Of a stretch of 64,000 nucleotides of DNA, positions 35,401-45,900 are shown one piece after another. The DNA is taken from contig CM053802.1 in assembly GCA_028671895.1 (NCBI GenBank), positions 40,338,201 to 40,402,200 of the forward strand. Reading direction: 5' to 3'. The stretch comes from Oenanthe sinensis. Taxonomy: Eukaryota > Streptophyta > Magnoliopsida > Apiales > Apiaceae. A program made the position numbers and the translations under genes. Position 1 is the first letter of the stretch, and each line of letters starts with the position of its first letter. The notes under the pieces were generated by a model. It worked only from the letters and a program-made list of their open reading frames with translations, was not told where the DNA came from and did not search any database.

Positions 35401-37022
35401 TTTCTGATCTTAAAGAGACTGTTAACAAGATAAGTGCTTCAGTTCAAACTTCTATTTCTGTTTCTCAGCATTCTTTGGAATCCAAGATTAAAGCTGTTTC
35501 CACTAGACAATATGCTTTGGAATCTAAAGTTGATAAAATTTCTACTGCTGTCACATCCATGTAGACCATGTTGCATACTATTACAGATATCATGACTATT
35601 TCTTCTGCTGTTAGAAAGCGGGATAAAATATTAAAAGAAAATATCACAGACTATTACAGATATCCTTGCTTTGGAATATAAGGTGGATTATGTTCTAAAC
35701 TCTGATAAACCTGAAGGTAATGATGATGGAAGTGGTGTTGACAAAAGGCAAGGGAGTCATAAGGGTGGAAATAGTTTACAAAATTAAACTCTGACTGATC
35801 AAACTCTTATTCCTTCAGGATCCGGTGCAAACTCTGATAAGCAAACTATGATGGCACTTGATGAAGATTTGGCTAGAAAGTTTGCAGAAGAAGAAAAGCC
35901 TGAGAATATTGAAGCAAGAAACAAGAAAGATGTAGAACAGGCAAATAAACTTTTTGAAGAAGAAAATCCAGGAATGGATCCAGTTGCTATAGAGGAAGAA
36001 TTAAAGAAAGTTGGTACTGACAATGCTCAAGTCCAGTCAAAGAAGAAAAGAAATATAAGATCAAAGAAAACCCGAGTTCAAAAGAAGGGACCTGATCAAG
36101 CAAAGAAGATTGTTTCTAAACCTGTTGAAAGTCAAACAAAGTCAACTCCAATAGTTCAGCATAAAACTCCAGTAAAATCAAAAACTCCTCTCACTATGCT
36201 TGGAACTACATTTCTTCCAAGTGGAACAATTTTTGAAGATAAGGAAGAAGAATAATAAACTATGTGTAGAAAGAAGAATCATGATCTTCTGTGGACAAAA
36301 ACTCAAACTCTTAATGCCAGACTTGATAAAAACAAGGGAGGTATTGGTGATTTAAAAGCCAAAGTCTACAGGGAAGAGGTAAATGCTTTCAGAGATCCTT
36401 ATTCCTTAAAGAACAAATCTGAAGAAGAGCTAACACAAGATCATTTGGACAAGCTAATTGTTGTTCACATAGTGAAGAATAATTTTGATGGTGCTCAACC
36501 AAAAGAGAAGTTATTGTATTTTCTGGAAAATGGAAGGGTTATGAAATTATCTGAAGAAGATCTAGCTCATAAGTCATCAAAATTATTGGAATTTGTTTTT
36601 TATTTGCTAAAAGGAGAAGATGACACTACTGCAAAGTGGGTGAGATTTCTGGATACTACAATAGCAGGAGTAAGGAAGAATCAGAAGTTGATGAAGTTAG
36701 ACCCTGATGAGTACAAACCATGGAATATGCTACGGGATGATACTGAGAAGGGGATGAGCAAGGGAAATGGTAAAATAAAGATGGTACTGGAAACTCCAAC
36801 ATTGATGCTTAATCCTGATGGAAAAAAGATCTGTTGTATTCCTCTAGATGAATGAATGGAAAGAACATCAATTTAAAACTTGAGAGCTGCAATTTTCCAA
36901 ATTGATGATTCTAGTGATCAGATGAAGGAATTGAAGGAGAAAATGATGAAATTATTGAAGATGGCTAAAAAGAAGTTGCTTGATAAGTTTCTGTCTGAAG
37001 ATTTTTCTTACAAGCGAATATA
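32461..37022 (+). pseudogene. Third ORF (ORF3) of B3, downstream of pol, decayed
   Basis: ATG at 32461 (MASKGLYF) starts a coding region of about 4.5 kb that is separate from pol and ends just before the polypurine tract. Order: an N-terminal domain (TLTKIWSTATFNNIGDDEE; SEWSFFFHRITRAFTAKC; VYCARFLQLIFRSLFPN) to about 33320; a basic linker; a region rich in Asn-Ser-Asp repeats (33660-33790); a repeated (P/T)QEP motif region (34205-34510); a coiled coil (35346-35560, LESKIKAVS, ALESKVDKIS); a Lys/Glu-rich segment (35848-36255); and a C-terminal region (36262-36855). Numerous stops and frameshifts break it. Function is unknown; its place is where some plant copia (SIRE type) carry an env-like ORF, but I see no convincing membrane segment. 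Confidence 0.75.
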
Positions 37023-37112
37023 AGTAAAGGTAGAAAAACTCAAACACTGATACACTTGTCTATAAGGTTTCTGACATCATAAGTTGAATTTATGTTTTAT
37101 TGAATAAAGCAT

Positions 37113-37126
37113 AAATTAGGGGAGAT
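37113..37126 (+). promoter_or_regulatory. Polypurine tract of B3
   Basis: AAATTAGGGGAGAT abuts the right LTR start TGTTAGAAATAAAG and has the same form as the tracts of C1 (AATAGGGGGAGAT) and E. Confidence 0.88.
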
Positions 37127-37669
37127 TGTTAGAAATAAAGAACTGATGCTGTCAGAGATTACTTCGAACAGAGTTTAGTGAAGTCAATTAGAGTTTAAGC
37201 TAACGTCATCAGAGTTTAGAAGTTGTCGCATAGTTTACTCAGTCAGAGTTTACTGAATTAAAGTTTACTTAGTCAGAGTTTACTAACTGAAAGAGTTTAT
37301 GATTATCAGAGTTTTACAAATATGGAAACAGATAAATCAGAGATTGATTTGGATAAACGAGGAAGTGTTTTAATGCAATCCCATTACATTTCTGGAATCT
37401 ATCTTTAGCATTATCTTTATTATATTTGGATATGTAGATGTGTACTATATAAACACATGTTTAGGTTTACAGAGATATCCGTTCAAGTCATATCATTCTC
37501 ATAACCTAGCTGCTCTTAAGAACTTTATTTTTCTTGAGAGAGTTTTGTATTCAGTCAAGTAAAGTTAGTACAAAACAATACTTATTTTACATACTTGTAT
37601 TCATAATCAAATTATTTGATATTATTATATTCAACCCCCTTCTATAATAGTGTATTATCTGGGTAACAA
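37127..37669 (+). mobile_element. Right LTR of B3
   Basis: Starts TGTTAGAAATAAAG and ends TATCTGGGTAACA, with TATATAAA at 37446-37453, the C-run end, and many CAGAGTTTA motifs in U3. The flanking bases AAGTG (37670-37674) do not match ATTTT left of the B1 LTR, so the two are not ends of one insertion. Confidence 0.9.
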
Positions 37670-39916
37670 AGTGGTCATTTCGTATTAGTAGGTTTATTTC
37701 GGAGCATTTAGATTTTATTGTGGATCTTATGACTGTTTATGTTATAGTTTCAAAAACTCCTCAAATATAAAGAAAGGATAGATTTATTAGTAGGGATCTC
37801 TGCTGAATTTTTCTCTAAATCTACTGGTCATTCTAGTTTTTGTACAATTATATAAAAAGGATTTTAGAATCGTTAGAGGTCACAACTGAAGAAGCATATG
37901 AGATTAAAAGTAGGAAGACAAGATCAGGGTTGTGTTACACTATTCAAAAAGCTTAAACAAGCAAATGATGACAGAGACTGTGTTGGGTTAAAAGAAAGAA
38001 TGTCAAGCATTAGTAAGGTTACAACAAGGGAAAATATTCATTGAAGAAGTTAAATGCAAAGTTGATTCTATCAGTGACAGTGATGAACCATATGGATATC
38101 TGGCATCAATGACCAACACCGGAGATAAATCACTAAGCACTTCAAAGGTACGCATTCTAACTAGTATACATTTATTTAATTTAGAACTGTATGATTATTA
38201 TGCGTTGAAATGTATTATATTCATGTCAGCATGTTAGCATCTTTGGACTTAAATGCTTGATTGATTGCTAAGAATGAGATATTGCATGCTAGGACTTATG
38301 AGTTAAAGTTAGTACATTTCATACTTAATTTTGAATACAGTAAAATGAATATCTATAATTAGATAAGTTATATGATTAGGTGTATCCTGAACATCTGCTT
38401 GAACTTGGTTTAAATCTTATGTGATTTAATAACTTTTTTAATGTTGTGAAATTTTTTAATAAACAAATAGGTCATAGATTATATATTTTATATTTATTCT
38501 TATTGTGATAAATGACTTGAAAAGTGTATGTAGAACTTGATAAATGTTTATGTGCTTATTTTCATATGAATTGCTCACACTCACATAGTTGCACTTAAAT
38601 GTCAAATCACTTCATGTATTGTTTTTTTAGGAGTAGAAGATTAAAAGATGGTAGAATTATCTAAGTAGTCAGTAAAATTTATAGATTCGAGGCTTAATCT
38701 AAAACTGACTTAGGTAATTAGAGATTATTAAAATATTAGACAACAACAGAAATGGATTAGATAGAATTAGTAATTAAATTGTTAGTTCGTCTATTCCATG
38801 TGATTTTAGAAAATTATTGAATATCTGTAAATCTGTTTGACACCTGTCACATTTGTGTGAACGGTTAAAGTAGATAATACTGAATTTGCTAATATGCATA
38901 ACATACCTAAAATGCATAATTCTTATCTATAATGCATTAAAGTTAAATATTACCTTGTGTTCTTATTTTCATGTTTGTTTGTTTAAAGTTGACAATGCAT
39001 ATCTTAGGACTTGCATAATCTTAGGCAAAGCATCTATAAGAATCACAATAGGGTAAAGACTTCTAGTCCATCTTAAGATATGTTGGAATCACTAATCTCA
39101 TAGCCTTAAGACTACCTTGTCAAGGCTGCTGTGAATGAGAAGTGATCAGTCAAAGATAAGTTTGTGCATGTTAAGGTTAAAACAGTTATTACCACTATTG
39201 AAAGTAATATCTCTAACTCATCTAGACTCAATGGAAGTTGAGTACCAAGAAGTTTAATCATTTATGATTGTAGAGTATGAAACAAAAGTAAAAAGTTATG
39301 TGATTTCGTGACATTTATTGTTCGAGGCATATTACTAGCATTGAAGCTCTACTATCACAGTTGATTGAGAAAGTTTACCCAACGGTAACCTTTGGAGATG
39401 ACAGCAAAGGATATACAAGGGACTTGGCTATCATGATTTTGGAAATGTCATCATTGAAAATATCTTTCTTGTCGACGGACTTAAGCACTATCTACAAGGC
39501 ACTAGGGAATTCGGACTTAAGCACTATCTACAGGGCACTAGGGAATTCTTTGTCAAAGTTTTTCTAGAAAAGCATTGAAAAGAAAAAGTGTTTGATTTTG
39601 AGCAAGAAAGATGGGGAAGCTCACTCAACTGGGAGTGAAGACATATGTTCATAGGTAACATGGATTTTGTACGTAAAGGTGAAGTAAGTTTCTTTGTAAA
39701 GCTTCATCAGTAAAGAGTTAGCTATGACATAAGAAGCTCTCACACTTGATATTCAAGACAATGGATTCTTTGATAAAGAAGAAATTGGTGAGAGGACTGC
39801 TTCAAATGGATTTCTATCCGGAAGGATATTTTGAAGTATGTCATATATGGAAGTCAATAAAAACATCACACTGAAGCAATTAATGTCATGGAAGAAACAT
39901 GCTTACTGGTGGTTAA
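37670..39916 (+). pseudogene. C2 gag-pol remnant (C family), cut by element E
   Basis: From about 37912 this is collinear with 20975-22600 of C1: gag acidic segment (ISDSDEPYGYLASMTN, about 38065-38112), a decayed AT-rich coiled-coil part (38148-39273), then protease with the active site changed (DSGC position reads DIYC, then SRHITS, about 39310-39350), protease body TVTFGDDSKGYT (39382-39417), a 36-bp tandem duplication (39477-39548), and the integrase zinc region with HKKLSHL near 39725. It stops at GGTTAA (39916), where the E LTR begins. 37670-37910 is unassigned. Confidence 0.75.
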
Positions 39917-40540
39917 TGTTAGGAATTAAGAGTCCTAGAAGTTTACAGAGGGGGGGGGGGTGAATGTATACTTCAAAAACTTTTACTCTTTTTAAGTTTG
40001 ATGAACTGTTTGTTTGATGTACGTAGCTATATCAATTCAAGTGTTTACAAAAGCATGAAGCAGAAAGTAAAGTAAACACAGAATATAACTTTTAATCTAA
40101 TTTGTATTAGAATTGAACTTTGCTACAATTTGAAATTCAAAGAGAATTTCAGCTTCTTGTTCTTGGAAGATACAAGGTATGAATACACTTGATAATATTC
40201 AAAGATACTAACTAATGAAACAGTGCTAAGCCTATATAGACCATGTCTTTTGGCACATGTTCTCACTAGTAAGTTAAGCAAAAACTAGAAATAGACAAAG
40301 ATAACTTTACATTTGACTACTATCTATTTCTAGCTAACATTTTCTTTTGACAGTCTGTAGCTTTCTGCCATATCTCTTCTGTCATTTGTCTTATGTACCT
40401 TTCAAGCTTCATTGTAGACTTGTCTATATCATTACAAGTTTGACTGACCCTGTAATGACAGTGCTGTAAATTACTTGTCTTGTTCTTTTTTAATTCTCCT
40501 TGAAACTAGCTCTTTGGACAGTCGAGTACTCTGTTAATTT

Positions 40541-40935
40541 TGATTCGAGAAGTCATGGTGATTGACTTCTCAATTGGGTCATATTATGACATCTCGGTTA
40601 GTCCTTGAATGACTTTCTTCTTGAATGAATAGACTTCTCGATTGCATACTTCATTTGATGACTTCTCGATTAATATGGAATTCTCGAATGAATACTTGAA
40701 ACTGAGACTTCTCAATTGGTTCAGCCCTATCATTTCTCGAATGCTCCTTTGGCTAACTTCTCGAATTGTTTTACTGGACTTCTCAAATGTGTATATTTTC
40801 ACACTACTCGGTTGGCTTCATTACCTTGATTTCTCGAATGTGTATTTCTCGATCGAATACTAAGCCAATTAGTGTTTTGAGACTTCTCGACTAATTGCAT
40901 ATTTCTGATTCTCGAATTAGGTGACTTCTCGAATG
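40541..40935. repeat. Array of TTCTCGAA motifs (heat-shock-element-like) in the E LTR
   Basis: TTCTCGAA occurs at 40681, 40734, 40758, 40831, 40909 and 40926, TTCGAGAA at 40544, and near-copies TTCTCGAT/TTCTCAAT/TTCTCGAC at about eight further places. Seven fit the two-unit core TTCnnGAA bound by plant heat-shock factors. Spacers differ, so the motif rather than a whole unit is repeated. It sits about 300 bases upstream of the TATA in LTR sense. Confidence 0.85.
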
Positions 40936-41067
40936 TGTATTTTCCCTAGTCAAATTCTCAGACTGCATTCCTTATTCTTCAACAAGTCTTCTTTGTCTAG
41001 TTGCATGATTCAACTTGAATCTTCTAATAGACTTTATTCTTTGACTTTAATTACAATTTGATCATAC

Positions 41068-42779
41068 TGAAAGTGTTTGACCTAAAACCAATCATGTATG
41101 ATGAGTTAGGAAAAACTTTCTGCTACTCTTATTTAATTTCATTTGATAATAATAAAGTATTTATTTGTTATGTTACGAGCTTAATCTATTTGAAGTGTAT
41201 TAAATAAGATGTTCCATAGTTTAGAGCAAAGCTTCTAGAATTATAATGAGATTGTAATAATGAGATCTAGAAGATAATAGCTTTAGACTTAAACAGTTCC
41301 TGATCATAGGATAACTAATTGGAAATTGGTAAATCTGTAAAGATCAGTACATACTATGCTAGCTCTCTTAGGAGAATGTCTGTTCTCATAGACATTTGTG
41401 TGGTGACACTATATCTAGTATGTAGGTGCTTATTAAGGAATAAATTCACTGAACATGACTCGATAAGTAGAACAACTAATGGAGTTTACTCACGTGTCGA
41501 TAGTTGTTTATTAAGTAAATAGTTGTACATGTATCCTTAGACTTGAGATCGTTAGAAAAATCTCGTACACAATGATTTATGCTTTGGTTTAGTCCTTAGT
41601 CTCTAGGACATTCATTAGGTTCATTCTTTGCATAGTGATTTGTGTATGGAGATAGTTAACGGATCAATAAAGGATCTGCCCCTTCCAGTAAAGGAAGTGA
41701 ATATCCTATGTTATTCTTAGATATGCAAGTTCAGGAATCTCTGGCCAGAATGAATGAAATTAGAAAGAGTTTCTAATTTGCATTAAAAGGAACTTTGCAT
41801 TATGAATAAGAAATCATATGATTAAATTAGATAGGCTTGACACGAGTTCCATGCCTTGTATTTAATCGGGATAGTGAAGGGTAGAAAGAATTAATTGTAC
41901 GGTAACTAATTACTGACAGGTTCTAAGTATTCTAAGCAATGATTTCGTATTATCTGGATAGTCGCGATATGTTGAGAAGCATCACTCATGATGTAGAATA
42001 AATATAATTAATCAAATTAATTATATTTAATGAATTAATATAATTCATATAAATAATAAATAAAATGTTTATTATTATTTATTTCTACTACCGGCTTAAT
42101 ATTGAACCTAAATAGTCATACCATAAAAGAGTTTAAATTATAGATGAAGGAATAATTAATAATAGCTAGTCATTATTTATTTATGAAATAAATAATTACT
42201 TAGCAAATTTTATAAATTAATTAAATGAGATTTAATTGATTATAAATTATTTAAGATAAGATCTTAATATTATTAATTAAATATTTAATTAAAGTAATTA
42301 AATATGAAGAGAGAATAATTTTCTAAAAGAGTTTAGAAAAATGAATTAATGATTAAAATAGTTTTAATCATTAACTAATTAATTAATAAGATTAATTAAT
42401 TAAAAAGGGAATTAATAATAAGATATTTATAGAAAATATCTCAGCTGAGATATTTGCCTATAAATATAGGATTATAAACCCTAATACTAAAAAAACCCTA
42501 ATATTTGTGAGAAATATTTTAAAAGGGAGGCAACTCTAATTTCCTCTTTAGCCTCCTCCTTCATCTTTTAGTTTGATTCTTGGTAGATATCTTTAGAGCA
42601 CTCCACACTTTAGGGGTGATTGCAAGGATTGAAGAACAAGATCTTCTCTAGCTGTTGCCGGAAAGCAATCGAGGTATTCTTCAATTTATAAAATAGTTTT
42701 GTATCTATATGTATGTATACATAGGAATATATGCAAATAAATGTTATCCAATGCTTCCGCTGGTGCATAAATTCCTACA
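41068..42779 (+). mobile_element. Solo LTR-L (1.7 kb) with perfect 5-bp target duplication
   Basis: It starts TGAAAGTGTTTGACC and ends CATAAATTCCTACA. CATAC flanks it at 41063-41067 and 42780-42784. Its length is in the range of Angela/Tork-type LTRs (inference). A TATA box sits at 42459-42468 inside a large palindrome, and two telo-box-like AAACCCTAA motifs (about 42477 and 42494) follow it. No internal region remains. The middle (42000-42430) is nearly pure A/T. A 67-codon frame at 41319-41522 is by chance. Confidence 0.93.
42423..42468. repeat. Near-perfect 46-bp palindrome over the LTR-L TATA box
   Basis: The core 42434-42455 is a perfect 22-bp palindrome (AAATATCTCAG and its complement). 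Outside it, ATATTTATAG (42423-42432) pairs exactly with CTATAAATAT (42459-42468), which is the TATA box itself. Confidence 0.85.
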
Positions 42780-42897
42780 CATACTTCTAACTGCAATAAT
42801 ACACTGAAATGACTAAGTCACTAACCTAATATAGAAGTTCTAAATATGTTATAACAAGACAAATAATTACATAGAGTAGGCTTGATTTGATCCAACA

Positions 42898-42916
42898 ATC
42901 TCCCCCAATTTAGGAA
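42898..42916 (-). promoter_or_regulatory. Polypurine tract of E
   Basis: On the minus strand TTCCTAAATTGGGGGAGAT runs up to the LTR start, matching the tracts of B3 and C1. Confidence 0.88.
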
Positions 42917-42966
42917 AAGACAATTTCATAAATTAATACAAGATATCAATCCTACCTATTTTGTTA

Positions 42967-45900
42967 TTATTCTTGATTGGCATGATCATATCTTTCTTTC
43001 CTTTCTTTATCTTGCCTTGAGTTGATCTCTTCAATATCATGGAGGATTTGTTGTCTGGCCATGACTTCTTCAATTAGAATTGCACCATCTAGCATGTCAG
43101 CGGCAATTTTGAGGGTTTACATATGGTAATCAAGGATAAACTTGAGTCTGATTTTGATTGTCACTCCATTTCTCAGCTTGAACTCAATTCTATCAGGGTC
43201 TTTGAATACTCTGAACTTTCCCTGTCTTCTTAGTTCTTCAGACAACCTCTCTATTTTTTCATCTTACTTTTTCCTCTTCTCCACAATCTCCTCTAAGTAC
43301 TTGAATTTATCAATTTTCTTTTGGTACTTTCTAGCCAAGTACTCACCTATTTCCATCATTTTCAATTTGTCAATCATGCACCTTTTGTCGAAAAGACTGA
43401 TCACTCTTTTAATGTCATGAGTGGTTGAAAATGAGTTGACATGATGGAGGCCTCTTTCTTCCTCATCAACAGTGGTCACAAACATTCTCTTGTCCCTGAT
43501 TTCAACCTTGATAATTCTGTTTGCCTTCCATTGCTTTATCTTCACTTTATCAACTTCAGCAATTTCTTGGATAGGTTTAATTTGTAGACCTTTGTCAGGA
43601 ACAATGAGCTGCTTTCTCCATTTAGGACATCTAACTAGCAATGAGCTAGTAGATTTCTTGAATCTTGTTGTTGTAGCAGTGTTGACCTTTATCTGTTGTC
43701 ATTGCTTCAATTTTTTGATATGATTATTTTCCACTTCCGTCCTTATCACTCCATGTGCTCTTACTTTGACAAAAAGTCTTCTAGGGGATTTGGATTTAGG
43801 GATCATAGCAGTTTCAGAAACTGTTGGAGTCATACCAGTACCCTGAATTATGGTAGGTGTACTAGAATGAACACCAACAGCTTGCTGCTTTGAAGGCTTC
43901 TTTCTCTCATAAGTCTTTTCTTTTCCTGAGGCATCTATCTTCTTCTTGTCATCACATTCTTTCTTTTTTTCATCTTTCTTTCCATCATTATCACTCCTGG
44001 AATCAGATTTCTTATATCCATTTCCCTGTCCCTTGTCTTCATCATCCTTTCTTTTCTTCTTCAATTCATCACTTGCAAAGGCTGACACTTGACCATTGAT
44101 AAATTTTCTCAGTTTCTCTATATTGACCTTGTCTTCTTCTCTAATCACTAGCTTTTTCTTTAACAGATCCAACAGATTGATGATTTGGCTTCTGTTATCA
44201 GGGTTCAAATGCTAAGGGATTCTGAAGTGAGAGAGATTGTTTTTCTTGGTCATGTAGAGAATCCCATCAGAGTTGCAGTAGGCTTCAGGAAGTGCTTTGG
44301 GTAGCAAAAGTCCTAGCATGTTCATCAATTCATTGTCTTCCTTAGTCACATTCTCTATTGCTTTGTGCAGGCACTCTAGTTCTGTGTATGAAAGTTCATG
44401 AAATAGTCCTAGAGATACCCTGTAGTATCCAGATTCCATCTACACTACTGGTACTTTGACCTCTTCACCATTTACTTGAATCTTCAATCTCCTCCTTTTG
44501 TCTTTCAATCTCCTCCTTTGACTTCTCCCCCTTAGGATTGATATCTTAGTACATGGGTGAAAATGAAGAATGAGTAGGCTAAAGTTGGGTAGGAACTTTA
44601 ACATGAGATGCTTGGCCAGTCACAAGCATTGTTGAAAGCAAAACTTGAATAGAGGCAAGTTGATTGGAGATTTGTTAAAGTGTAGTGCCTTGAGTGGAGC
44701 TAGAGATTTCAAATTCCTTCTTTATAGAGTCAACTGTAGCCACCACTTCTGAGACTGTGGCTGAGAGATTGGATTGAACATCTGTCAATGCAGTTACTTT
44801 TTTCTGTGAGTTTAGACAAGGTGACAATCTCATCCTTTTCTGCCTTGCCCTTTGATTAATAAAAGAGATCTAGTTGTAAAGGAGCCAATTCATGAAGTTG
44901 AACATCTTCAGGCAATCTGTCTGCAAGCCTGTTTTTATACAGAACCTCAACCATGTTATTGATCTTGGTTTGTTTTTATTGAGTGGTAGTTTGGACATCA
45001 ACCATTTCTTTGAAGGTTGTTTCCATCTTCTCCGATTTCTCATGTATTTCCTGAATCTTATGCATTGACAATGAAGAATCTGATCTAGAAGTAGCATGAG
45101 CATAAAGACCACCAGGCTTCAATTTGTCTTCAATTGTTTTCAAAAACTCTTCCATCTTAGCTCCATGCTTAGTAATTTATGATTAAAAGCCTTTTGTGAG
45201 ATACTGATTGGACTGAAGTTGGACCTTAGCTGCTTCATGAATGGCATCATAAATAGCAGTTGGAGTGAATGATTTCGCACAAGATCTAAGAGATGTTAAA
45301 TACTTCTGTCTCATCCACTATAACATCTCCTCCATGCTCACAGTATTTTTGGTGTCCAACCATGCATCAACATTGGCTTCTCCATCTTCATCCATATCAA
45401 CATTTTTATCCTTTATTTCTTCTTGGTCCTTAGCATACTTCAACAATATTACAACATAGTCCTTGTTGGGTAAGTGAGAAGTGAGGAGCTGTTGAGCTAT
45501 TTGGTAAAAACCATCCAATTGATATCCATATAGTTCTTTGAGTTGCTCATCTGAAAGTAACCTACCATGAGATGATGGTCCGGATTCCCTATCATGTTGC
45601 ACAAGTTTCAGCCATTGTGACAGAGAGTGAGAGCTAGGGCCACTTATGATAGTAGTCCCCTCAACATCAAATTCATCATCCAATTGCTCAGATGAATCCT
45701 TAGATACTGGATGGACTGGTGATTTCATTTGAGGAGACAATCTTTGAATTACTGAGGAGTGTCCAGGGGATGCCATTTATATGGTGTGGAGGTCCTCTAG
45801 ATTACCAAATGTCTGTGAAGACACTTGGTTTTCAAATTCCTTAGCTACCACAGAGTCTGAAGTAAAGACTTCTGAAGCCTCTATGGCTTTGATGGTTTCC

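Larger units (their letters stand above)
39917..42897 (-). mobile_element. 3' LTR of minus-strand copia element E, split by solo LTR-L
   Basis: In minus-strand sense it starts TGTTGGATCAAATCAAG at 42897, right after a polypurine tract, and ends CTTAATTCCTAACA at 39917. Removing LTR-L and one CATAC leaves an LTR of about 1.26 kb. A TATA-like TATATA lies at 40233-40238, and the G-run at 39949-39959 is the complement of the usual C-run. A dense array of CTTCTCGAA/T motifs lies upstream of the TATA in sense direction. Confidence 0.9.

Noticed and set aside
17284..39916. B3 as the right half of B2 separated by a simple C1 insertion
   Set aside because: The part of integrase and linker between the end of B2 and the start of B3 is missing, no target duplication fits, and C-type sequence lies on both sides of B3. 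I kept this only as an alternative.
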